Shown: positions 31,285-37,203 of the stretch, piece by piece
Layout: each line of letters opens with the position of its first letter
Position numbering within the stretch: the stretch's first letter is position 1
Source: a virus
DNA: 37,203 nt
IMG/VR virus record: IMGVR_UViG_3300027741_001866
Location: 1 to 37,203 of that record
Strand: one strand, 5' to 3'
Program-made: the position numbers and the translations under genes
Notes under the pieces: generated by a model
The model's input: only the letters and a program-made list of their open reading frames with translations
The model's database searches: none
What the model was told of the DNA's origin: nothing

Positions 31285-31749
31285 ATGAACACTATTATTG
31301 TATTATTTGGACTTTTTGTTCTAATCGCAGTAATCTACAAGTTACTAAATCATAAAGATAAGACACCTGATCCATTGGATCAGATGGAAGCAGATGCTAA
31401 TGCAAAGTTAGCAGAAGCAGAAAAGGCAGCGAAGGCAAAAATGGACGAAGTATTACATGTTGCTGAAACTGCCACCGAAACACCAAAGAAGGGAACCTGT
31501 GGTTGCGGTCGTAGCCCAACAGGAAACTGTGTTGGATTGCACAAGTTGAGCGATGCTGAATGGGCAATGAGTGATAAAAACCCAAATCGTGTTGAAGTAG
31601 CACCAGTTGTTGTAACTGCTGACTCATTAAATGCAGTCGTAATACCAGAAGTAGTTACAGAAGCAGCACCAGTTAAAAAACCTCGTGCTAAAAAAACGGC
31701 TGCTCCAAAGGCAAAGGCTGCTCCAAAGGCACCAAAAAAGTCTAAGTAA
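31285..31749 (+). CDS. Membrane-anchored protein with CDGSH-like Cys/His motif and basic tail
   Basis: 154 residues from the ATG at 31285 (AGGAG upstream; a TTG one codon earlier is less likely). Residues 2-19 are one membrane segment (NTIIVLFGLFVLIAVIYKLL). An Ala/Glu/Lys coiled helix follows (about 30-62). The motif CGCGRSPTGNCVGLH at about 72-86 matches the C-x-C-xx-S-...-C-x-G-x-H order of CDGSH iron-sulfur domains, one residue shorter than canonical. The C-terminal 25 residues are Lys/Ala/Pro repeats like a histone H1 tail and could bind DNA. Parts are clear; the combined function is unknown. Confidence 0.78.
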   Translation: MNTIIVLFGLFVLIAVIYKLLNHKDKTPDPLDQMEADANAKLAEAEKAAKAKMDEVLHVAETATETPKKGTCGCGRSPTGNCVGLHKLSDAEWAMSDKNPNRVEVAPVVVTADSLNAVVIPEVVTEAAPVKKPRAKKTAAPKAKAAPKAPKKSK

Positions 31750-31796
31750 TTCAAAGACTTGCGGCATCGGCACGAGCCAAAACTAAAGATGTCCGT

Positions 31797-31825
31797 TAAA
31801 AACACCGCTTCGGCGGTGTTTTTTT
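31797..31825 (+). terminator. Rho-independent terminator
   Basis: Stem AACACCGC (31801-31808), TTCG tetraloop, GCGGTGTT (31813-31820) followed by five more T; the A run before the stem extends the pairing. Classical intrinsic terminator after the 31285 gene. Confidence 0.95.
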
Positions 31826-31826
31826 A

Positions 31827-31854
31827 TTGACAAATTTTAATAATATGGTATATT
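31827..31854 (+). promoter_or_regulatory. Promoter of the 31904 gene
   Basis: TTGACA (31827-31832), 16-base spacer, TATATT (31849-31854), directly after the terminator. It leaves a leader of about 43 bases with AAAGG before the ATG. Confidence 0.75.
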
Positions 31855-31903
31855 AATAATACGAATCAATATTACTTGGTTCAAACAACAGAAAGGTTAT
31901 CCT

Positions 31904-32074
31904 ATGAGTAAAAAACACTTCGAAGTCCTAGCCGCCGCTATTTCTTGCATTGATAGTCTTGAAAATCGTATCAAGATTGCACAGTCTATTGCAGAGGTTT
32001 GTCGCCAGAGTAACCCACGGTTTCATTATGGTATGTTTATGAAGGCTTGCGGTATTACTACCATTACTAATTAA
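31904..32074 (+). CDS. Small conserved-type phage protein
   Basis: 56 residues, starting MSKKHFEVLAAAISCIDSLE and ending with SNPRFHYGMFMKACGI then TTITN. The pattern of a short helix, a second helix ending in (C)RQSNPRF and a closing F/MxACGI is common in small plasmid and phage proteins of unknown function. It has a GAAAGG ribosome site and its own promoter, the layout of early host-takeover genes. The role is unknown. Confidence 0.75.
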   Translation: MSKKHFEVLAAAISCIDSLENRIKIAQSIAEVCRQSNPRFHYGMFMKACGITTITN

Positions 32075-32088
32075 AAAACAGGTGAACC

Positions 32089-32313
32089 ATGGATAATGTT
32101 ATTGATTGTGAAAACAAGTTCAAAAATGTGCGCATGATGAATCTGGTTAAACGTTATCTTCGTGATAGTGGCAAAGACAGTGAAGCTACTGTTGAGTTTT
32201 ATCCTGATAGCGAGAGTCCAACTGGTGTGGGGCTAATGCTTGTTGATAGTAACGGTTATACTAAAAAAATTAGTAATGATATCATCAATAATTTATTGAC
32301 GAAAGTATCGTAA
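32089..32313 (+). CDS. Hypothetical protein
   Basis: 74 residues, with ACAGGTG upstream. A basic helix (NVRMMNLVKRYLRDSG) is followed by beta strands (EATVEFYPDSESP, GVGLMLVDSNGY) and a short C-terminal helix, predicting a compact alpha/beta domain. It is probably cotranscribed with the 31904 gene, 14 bases upstream. The promoter of the dehydratase gene overlaps its last codons. No family recognised. Confidence 0.7.
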   Translation: MDNVIDCENKFKNVRMMNLVKRYLRDSGKDSEATVEFYPDSESPTGVGLMLVDSNGYTKKISNDIINNLLTKVS

Positions 32314-32324
32314 CCATATATAAT
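32296..32324 (+). promoter_or_regulatory. Promoter of the dehydratase gene
   Basis: TTGACG (32296-32301), 17-base spacer, perfect TATAAT (32319-32324). Predicted start near 32331, leaving a 17-base leader with GGAG before the TTG start. Confidence 0.8.
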
Positions 32325-32347
32325 AATATCAATAATCGGAGAGTAAA

Positions 32348-33382
32348 TTGTCAAAGAACGTATTAGTTACGGGTGGTGCAGGTTTTATTGCTACCCATGT
32401 TATCGACCATATCCTTAAAACTACTGATTGGAATATCATCAGTCTTGATCGTTTAGATTTTAGCGGTAATCTTAATCGACTAAACGATATGATGCAAGAC
32501 CATAGCCCACAAACACGAGCACGAGTAAAGGTAATCTTCCATGATCTTAAGGCAGAAATTAACCCCCTTACGAAGACTCGTATTGGCAATGTTGATATTA
32601 TTCTTCACCTTGCCGCTGGCAGTCATGTGGATCGTAGTATCGATTATCCAATGGAATTCGTCATGGATAATGTGGTTGGAACTTGCAATATCCTTGAGTT
32701 TGCTCGTAAGTGTGATAATTTAGAACGCTTTGTGTATTTCTCAACCGATGAAGTATTTGGTCCTGCACCCGTTGGCGTAAATTATCGTGAATATGATCGT
32801 TACAATAGTGGCAATCCATACAGTGCAGCTAAGGCAGGTGGCGAAGAACTTGCAGTAGCATATGAAAATACCTATGGTTTGCCAATCTATGTAACGCATA
32901 CTATGAACGTATTTGGTGAGCGTCAGCATCCAGAGAAGTTTATTCCTATGTGTATTCGCAAGGCTCGTGATGGCGAAACAATTACGGTTCATAGCGACAA
33001 GACTCGCACTATTCCTGGCTCACGTCACTATATTCATGCAAAGGATGTTGCCGAAGCCTTGATGTTTATTCTTGATCTCAAGGATTTCACAATGCCGCCA
33101 GAGTTTGGTGGAGCAAAGTGTCCTAAGTTTAACATCGTAGGTAAGCAAGAGATTAACAATCTTGAATTGGCACAGATCATCGCTGACAGTCAAAACATGC
33201 CTCTTCATTTTGAAATGGTTGATTTTCATAGCAGCCGTCCTGGTCATGATCTTCGTTATTCATTAAGTGGTGAGTTTATGAAGAGCCTTGGTTGGGAACC
33301 TAAGATTGAACTAACCGAACGCATTAAACAAGTAGTAGATTGGACACTTGCTCGTCCAGATTGGTTGAACCTAGATGTCTAA
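32348..33382 (+). CDS. NAD-dependent NDP-sugar dehydratase/epimerase, RmlB-like
   Basis: 344 residues from TTG 32348 (GGAG upstream; no better ATG). Extended short-chain dehydrogenase: the NAD motif GGAGFI is at 9-14, STDEVFG at 132-138, and catalytic Tyr158 and Lys162 lie in NPYSAAKAGGE. Thr-Asp-Glu at 133-135 is characteristic of dTDP-glucose 4,6-dehydratases, as is the RSIDYPMEFVMDNVVGT stretch. It most likely makes a 4-keto-6-deoxy sugar nucleotide for decorating DNA, virion or host surface. It overlaps the next gene by 8 bases. Confidence 0.9.
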   Translation: MSKNVLVTGGAGFIATHVIDHILKTTDWNIISLDRLDFSGNLNRLNDMMQDHSPQTRARVKVIFHDLKAEINPLTKTRIGNVDIILHLAAGSHVDRSIDYPMEFVMDNVVGTCNILEFARKCDNLERFVYFSTDEVFGPAPVGVNYREYDRYNSGNPYSAAKAGGEELAVAYENTYGLPIYVTHTMNVFGERQHPEKFIPMCIRKARDGETITVHSDKTRTIPGSRHYIHAKDVAEALMFILDLKDFTMPPEFGGAKCPKFNIVGKQEINNLELAQIIADSQNMPLHFEMVDFHSSRPGHDLRYSLSGEFMKSLGWEPKIELTERIKQVVDWTLARPDWLNLDV

Positions 33383-34109
33383 GAAAAAAGAAAAGAAATA
33401 CGGTGTATTCATTACGAGTGCAGTTAATGCAAAGTTTAGTTTGTATAGTCCAGAAGAACGGCTAGAACAAACTCTTGAAACTATTGCAAGTGTTCGTAAA
33501 CATATTCCAAATGCTGTTATTTGTTTAACAGAATGTAGTCAACCAAGTGTTAGCAGTGAGATTGAACAAAAATTAGCTGAGCATATCGATCATTATATTG
33601 ATTTCAGCAATGATGAAAATGTAAAATACATTCATGATACGATTGAAGTTCAAGATATTGTTAAGAACCTTACTGAACTATCAGTTGTTTATAATCTTAT
33701 TGGGTTAGCACAAGATGAAGGTTGGTTTAATGACTGCGAACGTGTCTTCAAGGTAAGTGGTCGTTACGAACTAACAGATAGGTTCAATGTAGTAGATTAT
33801 GAAAACGATATCGTTGGTGACAAATATGTCGTTTCTAAACGTATGTTAAGTCAGTTTGCACCAGGTATCACTGGAGTAGATCAACAATATATGTTGCGTG
33901 TATATAGTTTTGGTGCCAAAAGACTTGGTGAGTTTAAACTTATACTTGAAGATATGATTGAATATATGCAAGACCGTGTTAATAGCGGCGGATATATAGA
34001 TATTGAACATCTTTGGTATAAGTTCTTGCCAAAGTCGGATGTAATTGAATTTGACCGCACTGGTGTTAAGGGTCTTGTAGCACCAAACGGACAAGCAATC
34101 GAGAATTAA
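33375..34109 (+). CDS. Glycosyltransferase-like protein
   Basis: 244 residues, starting inside the dehydratase gene (8-base overlap). KYGVFITSAVNAKFSLYSPE followed by LEQTLETIASVRKHIPNAVI and CLTECS looks like the first beta-alpha-beta of a GT-A-type fold. RVFKVSGRYELTDRFN resembles the segment seen in predicted glycosyltransferases of marine phages. A clear DxD is not present at the expected place. Coupling to the RmlB-like enzyme supports a role in using or transferring the sugar. Moderate confidence in the gene, low in the activity. Confidence 0.7.
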   Translation: MSKKKEKKYGVFITSAVNAKFSLYSPEERLEQTLETIASVRKHIPNAVICLTECSQPSVSSEIEQKLAEHIDHYIDFSNDENVKYIHDTIEVQDIVKNLTELSVVYNLIGLAQDEGWFNDCERVFKVSGRYELTDRFNVVDYENDIVGDKYVVSKRMLSQFAPGITGVDQQYMLRVYSFGAKRLGEFKLILEDMIEYMQDRVNSGGYIDIEHLWYKFLPKSDVIEFDRTGVKGLVAPNGQAIEN

Positions 34110-34115
34110 GTTTAT

Positions 34116-34191
34116 TGGGGAGTGGTATAATTGGCAATACGCCTGACTTTGACTCAGGAGATTCCAGGTTCGATCCCTGGCTCCCCAACCA
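34116..34191 (+). tRNA. tRNA-Gln (anticodon TTG)
   Basis: Acceptor TGGGGAG (34116-34122) pairs with CTCCCCA (34181-34187), then encoded ACCA. The anticodon stem CCTGA/TCAGG encloses CTTTGAC, giving anticodon TTG for CAA codons. The T arm is CCAGG-TTCGATC-CCTGG. Canonical 76-base tRNA with CCA. Confidence 0.96.
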
Positions 34192-34220
34192 CTACAAAAA
34201 AACAGTAAAGTGCCAATATT

Positions 34221-34261
34221 TTGACACCCTTGTAACTTATAAATAATATTAGTTACAAGGG
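34221..34261 (+). promoter_or_regulatory. T4-late-like promoter inside an 11-bp inverted repeat upstream of csgF
   Basis: Perfect arms CCCTTGTAACT (34227-34237) and AGTTACAAGGG (34251-34261). The loop holds the exact octamer TATAAATA (34238-34245), which places a late start at about 34251, the first base of the 3' arm. TTGACA (34221-34226) with TAATAT (34244-34249) at 17 bases also fits sigma70. AAGGG in the 3' arm is the ribosome site for the ATG at 34269. Confidence 0.82.
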
Positions 34262-34268
34262 TATTATT

Positions 34269-34718
34269 ATGCGTAAAATTGGCGTAATTTGTGTATTTTT
34301 AATGACAATGCCTACATTTGCATCTGCAAGTGACATGATTTTTAGTTTTAAAAACCCACAATTTAGCGGTGATGGTTTCTCTAGTCATGTGTTGACTATT
34401 GAGAATGAAGAGTATACTCGTCGCCAAGCACGTGAATCTGCTAAAAAAGCAGAAAAAGATGCAGCAGCCGCAGCAGCAAATAATACAAATTTAAGTAAGT
34501 TTCTCAACAATCTGGAAAGCCGCATCTACGCACAACTTAGTTTGCAGTTAAGCAATGCTATGTTTAGCGATGGCGCATCCACTGGCACAATGCAATTCGA
34601 GGGCAGCACTATAAATTGGGTTAAAGATAGTGTTACTCAAACAATCTCCTTATCTGTAATTGATGCCACTGGTAACCGTACAGACATTACAGTTCCAATA
34701 GGGAGTTTCAAATTCTAA
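34269..34718 (+). CDS. csgF: Curli assembly protein CsgF-like
   Basis: 149 residues. The signal peptide (about 20 residues, ending ASA) is followed by DMIFSFKNPQFSGDGF, matching the start of mature CsgF (TMTFQFRNPNFGG in E. coli as I recall), the part that inserts in the CsgG pore. The middle is an Ala/Lys helix (about 55-80), and the C-terminus is beta (TITVPIGSFKF-like). In curli systems CsgF forms a second constriction in CsgG and couples curlin export to nucleation. The stop overlaps csgG (TAATG). Expression is probably late and hairpin-gated. Confidence 0.88.
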   Translation: MRKIGVICVFLMTMPTFASASDMIFSFKNPQFSGDGFSSHVLTIENEEYTRRQARESAKKAEKDAAAAAANNTNLSKFLNNLESRIYAQLSLQLSNAMFSDGASTGTMQFEGSTINWVKDSVTQTISLSVIDATGNRTDITVPIGSFKF

Positions 34719-35536
34719 TGAATAAAGCAATACTATTATTAATTTCAGCACTCGCACTAGCAGGGTGCCAAACAACCGCACCTTATGAAGCAAGAGTACC
34801 AACTGCTGCAAGCGATATGCCGCAGAAAGTAACTAAGAGTTATTATAATGCACTGCTAAACATGGCACCACCAGACGGTCCACCAATTACTATTGCAATG
34901 TATGGATTTGGTGATAAAACTGGTCAGCGCAAAGAAAATGATAAGTTTTCAGTGCTAAGTAGTGCTGTCACTCAAGGTGGAGAAGTATTTCTTATCAAGG
35001 CACTGCAAGACGCAGGTCATGGTAAATGGTTCCAAGTTGTAGAACGTGTTGGTTTAGATGATCTTATTAAAGAACGTCAACTTATTCGTAATCAACGTGA
35101 AACCTATGAAGGAAAAGATGCAAAGCCACTGGCACCAATGTTGATTGCTGGTGTTATGGTTGAAGGCGGTATCGTAGGATATGATACTAATATACAAAGC
35201 GGTGGTGCAGGTGCTGCACTGCTTGGAATTGGAGCAAGTCAACAATATAGAACCGACGAGGTTACTGTGATTGTAAGATTGATCAGCGTTCATACGGGAG
35301 AAGTTTTAATCTCTGCTGGCGCTACTAAAACAATCTTAAGCACAGGCGGAAGTGGCACCCTAGTCACATTCCTAGATCAGAGCACGATGAGTTTACAAGT
35401 CGAGGCTGGTGCAAATGTCAACGAACCCACCACATATGCTGTGCGTCTGGCAACAGAAGCAGCAGTTGTGGATATGATTAAACAGGGTGCACAAAAGAAT
35501 CTATGGAGTTATGCGACTGCTAAGAAGAAGTCGTAA
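34718..35536 (+). CDS. csgG: Outer-membrane curli secretion channel CsgG-like
   Basis: 272 residues (E. coli about 277). The lipoprotein signal has lipobox LALAGC with Cys17. TIAMYGFGDKTGQRKEND, FQVVERVGLDDLIKERQLIR, LIAGVMVEGGIVGYDTNIQS and VTVIVRLISVHTGEVL follow the CsgG domain order; the transmembrane-hairpin residues and the YDTN segment are visible. CsgG forms a nonameric ungated peptide-secretion pore in the outer membrane. A CsgE gene, the usual plug, is not seen in the window. With csgF upstream and a curlin-like gene downstream this is a coherent secretion operon. Confidence 0.92.
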   Translation: MNKAILLLISALALAGCQTTAPYEARVPTAASDMPQKVTKSYYNALLNMAPPDGPPITIAMYGFGDKTGQRKENDKFSVLSSAVTQGGEVFLIKALQDAGHGKWFQVVERVGLDDLIKERQLIRNQRETYEGKDAKPLAPMLIAGVMVEGGIVGYDTNIQSGGAGAALLGIGASQQYRTDEVTVIVRLISVHTGEVLISAGATKTILSTGGSGTLVTFLDQSTMSLQVEAGANVNEPTTYAVRLATEAAVVDMIKQGAQKNLWSYATAKKKS

Positions 35537-35558
35537 AACTCCTTAAAGGAGTAGGCAT

Positions 35559-36245
35559 TTGAAAAACATTATTAAATCTGCAATTGGATTTGCGGTCATA
35601 ATGCTAGCGAGTCAAAGTTTTGCTGGTACGATAAACAACGTTTATATCGACCAAGTGGGCAGTGGAAGCACGATCACGCTCAATCAACAAGGTTCCAACA
35701 ACGAGATTGGAAATGACACGACCGCAACTACTCTACATGGAAATGGACAAACTGTAAGCATTTCACAAGTTGGTAGTGGCAATACACATGTTGTCAATGT
35801 TCAAGGTGCTAACAGCGTTATTAACAGCGTTGTAACTGGTGATAACAATAATACTACGGTTGCGTGTGGTGCTGCTCCAAGTAGCAGTTGTAATGATACT
35901 GCTATTACTGCCAATGTTAGTGGTAACACTAATAACACAAGCATTACTGCTGGTTCAAAAAGTACGGTTACTGCAGAAGTTAGTGGCAGCACTAACAATA
36001 CTACAATTAGTAGCACAACTACAAACTTAATGGGTGCGACGGTTAACGCTAAAGAAACTGGTGACTCAAACGTGGTAAATATTAATCAGAACGGACCAGC
36101 AGGTGCTAACGGCTTTATCTCAAAAGTTGAAGTAACTGGTGCAAGTAACAACGTGGCGGTGACTCAAAGTGGCACAACTGATAGCACAGTCAATATTAAG
36201 AGTACTGGTTCTAATAACAGTATTGCTGTTACCAGCGGCAACTAA
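35559..36245 (+). CDS. Curlin-repeat (CsgA/CsgB-like) secreted protein
   Basis: 228 residues from TTG 35559 behind AAAGGAG. Signal peptide (MKNIIKSAIGFAVIMLASQS then FAG, about 22 residues). The mature part is Asn/Ser/Thr/Gly-rich with repeats of the type (V/I)xIxQxGxxNxxxVxxxG, for example VYIDQVGSGSTITLNQQGSN and VSISQVGSGNTHVVNVQGAN. This is the beta-strand-turn pattern of curlin amyloid units, though the central copies are degenerate. One Cys pair (CGAAPSSSC, about residue 103) is unusual for curlin. It is a probable substrate of the CsgG/CsgF pair. The last 77 bases overlap the next gene in the +1 frame. Confidence 0.83.
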   Translation: MKNIIKSAIGFAVIMLASQSFAGTINNVYIDQVGSGSTITLNQQGSNNEIGNDTTATTLHGNGQTVSISQVGSGNTHVVNVQGANSVINSVVTGDNNNTTVACGAAPSSSCNDTAITANVSGNTNNTSITAGSKSTVTAEVSGSTNNTTISSTTTNLMGATVNAKETGDSNVVNINQNGPAGANGFISKVEVTGASNNVAVTQSGTTDSTVNIKSTGSNNSIAVTSGN

Positions 36246-37203
36246 TGCTGCTATTGGTGTGGTAACTGAGCAGAACGGAATGGCAGAAATACAACGTGAT
36301 AAAGCAAGTATACCAAGCAATGTAAACAGCGGCGTCGAAATGAACGATGCCGTTGTTACTGCCAAAGCACGTGTTGGTATTACTTTTGAAGATGATACCA
36401 AAGTTGAGATAACAGAGCAGAGCAAACTTGTTATCGATGATTTCGTGTATGATCCTGCACACAGTGATGCTGGTAAGTTAGGTTTAAAAGTTGCAATAGG
36501 AACTGCTCGCTATGCCAGTGGTCAGATTGCCAAAGATAATCCACAAAGTGTAAAAATTGAAACTCCCACTGCTACAATTGGTGTGCGTGGAACAGATTTT
36601 AGTATGACAGTAGATGAGTTGGGTCGCAGTCTTATTATTCTGCTGCCAAGTTGTCCAGTAGGGTATAAAAACATTGATAAAGATTGCGTCACTGGTAAGA
36701 TTGATGTTACGACTGATATGGGTACTGTGTACCTTGACAAGCCATTTCAAGCAACCTCTACAAGTGCCAAAGAACAAAACCCATCCAAGCCTGTTATTCT
36801 TGCGCTAAGTCCAGAACAAATTAACAATATGCTTATTCTACAGCCACCAAAGAAAGTGGTTGAAGAACAGCATGGACAAAAGACAGCACTTGATATCAAC
36901 TTTCTCGACAAAGATTTTTTAAAGTTTGATGAATTAAATATGGATTATCTAACAGCATTTAACAAGTTAAGTATCAATAATCTTGATGTAGAGTTCTTGG
37001 CTAATATGTTGGACCTTGCTAATGCTTCACTGCTAGCAAGTATGTTAGGTGGTGAAAACCAAATGCTGCCACAATATACTGCAAACAAGGCAGCAGGATT
37101 AAAGTATGTCAAGGTAGATACTAACCTTACGCTATATCGTCAAGGCGGTAATAGTTATAGTCAACTAACTGTAGACAAGGATAGCCCAACTACTTTTATT
37201 TTA
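36169..37203 (+). CDS. Secreted FecR-domain protein (3' partial)
   Basis: An open frame of 345 codons to the window end. The start GTG 36169 is the first start codon after an in-frame TGA (36160) and lies inside the curlin gene. Only this start gives a signal peptide: MAQLIAQSILRVLVLITVLL then LPAATNA, cut before AIGVV. A FecR domain follows: GVVTEQNGMAEIQRD, GVEMNDAVVTAKARVGITF, TKVEITEQSKLVIDDFVYDP, ARYASGQIAKD and TPTATIGVRGTDF. FecR domains of this secreted type occur in periplasmic or surface proteins and often bind carbohydrate or peptidoglycan-like ligands; the exact role here is unknown. Residues after about 200 are unassigned. No strong ribosome site, so translational coupling to curlin is likely. 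Confidence 0.8.
   Translation, partial: MAQLIAQSILRVLVLITVLLLPAATNAAIGVVTEQNGMAEIQRDKASIPSNVNSGVEMNDAVVTAKARVGITFEDDTKVEITEQSKLVIDDFVYDPAHSDAGKLGLKVAIGTARYASGQIAKDNPQSVKIETPTATIGVRGTDFSMTVDELGRSLIILLPSCPVGYKNIDKDCVTGKIDVTTDMGTVYLDKPFQATSTSAKEQNPSKPVILALSPEQINNMLILQPPKKVVEEQHGQKTALDINFLDKDFLKFDELNMDYLTAFNKLSINNLDVEFLANMLDLANASLLASMLGGENQMLPQYTANKAAGLKYVKVDTNLTLYRQGGNSYSQLTVDKDSPTTFIL

Noticed and set aside
1-37203. Insertion sequences, integrase or attachment sites
   Set aside because: No transposase or recombinase motifs were found; the only mobile gene seen is the GIY-YIG endonuclease.

Overview
The window is a stretch of an AT-rich, densely packed genome of a tailed double-stranded DNA virus, most probably a T4-like myovirus of a Gram-negative marine bacterium. 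The evidence is a tail fibre with a pectate-lyase fold, a PAAR spike tip, a large lysozyme-bearing baseplate protein, phage-type class Ia ribonucleotide reductase with its own glutaredoxin, a phage Hsp20, two tRNAs and T4-late-type TATAAATA promoter motifs. An alphaproteobacterial host is likely, by inference only: the window carries a circularly permuted (two-piece) tmRNA gene, a layout known mainly from alphaproteobacteria and some cyanobacteria and betaproteobacteria. An outer-membrane barrel protein and CsgG/CsgF imply a host with an outer membrane.

Layout. 1-2585: tail fibre (5' end outside the window) and a small companion. 2598-6587: nrdA, nrdB, glutaredoxin and a small protein. 6600-11247: virion block (PAAR tip, beta-domain structural protein, lysozyme hub protein). 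11289-13844: nuclease-like protein, a 51-residue zinc ribbon, the permuted tmRNA, a secreted SleB-type wall hydrolase and, on the minus strand, a class 3 lipase. 13997-18627: a large secreted outer-membrane adhesin-like protein, then a hypothetical/membrane-coiled-coil operon. 18605-21496: ribosomal protein bS21, GMP reductase, a GIY-YIG homing endonuclease and Hsp20. 21549-24421: a ClpS-like adaptor with a disrupted 5' end, a metallophosphoesterase (minus strand), tRNA-Thr, and a compact structured RNA candidate closed by a 10-bp helix. 24471-28605: two phage proteins, a 35-residue protein, a carbamoyltransferase and an SGNH-like hydrolase. 28636-31749: UV-damage endonuclease, S-adenosylmethionine synthetase, and small accessory proteins. 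31904-34191: small proteins, a dTDP-glucose-4,6-dehydratase-like enzyme, a glycosyltransferase-like protein, and tRNA-Gln. 34269-end: a curli-like operon, csgF-csgG-curlin repeat protein-FecR domain protein (3' end outside the window).

The genes form a few functional groups: nucleotide supply (NrdAB, glutaredoxin, GuaC); control of host translation and protein quality (tmRNA, bS21, tRNAs, ClpS-like, Hsp20, perhaps an L12-like protein); surface or DNA decoration (RmlB-like, carbamoyltransferase, MetK); lysis and envelope remodelling (SleB hydrolase, lipase, CsgG/CsgF pore, curlin, outer-membrane barrel).

Regulation is unusually legible. Many genes have near-consensus TTGACA-(16/17)-TATAAT-like promoters. 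At four loci a T4-late-like xxTAAATA box lies in the loop of an inverted repeat whose 3' arm carries or adjoins the ribosome binding site. This matches the arrangement known from T4 genes e, soc and 49, where read-through early mRNA is silenced by a hairpin and late mRNA starts inside it. All sequence comparisons here are from memory and by eye; no searches were run.
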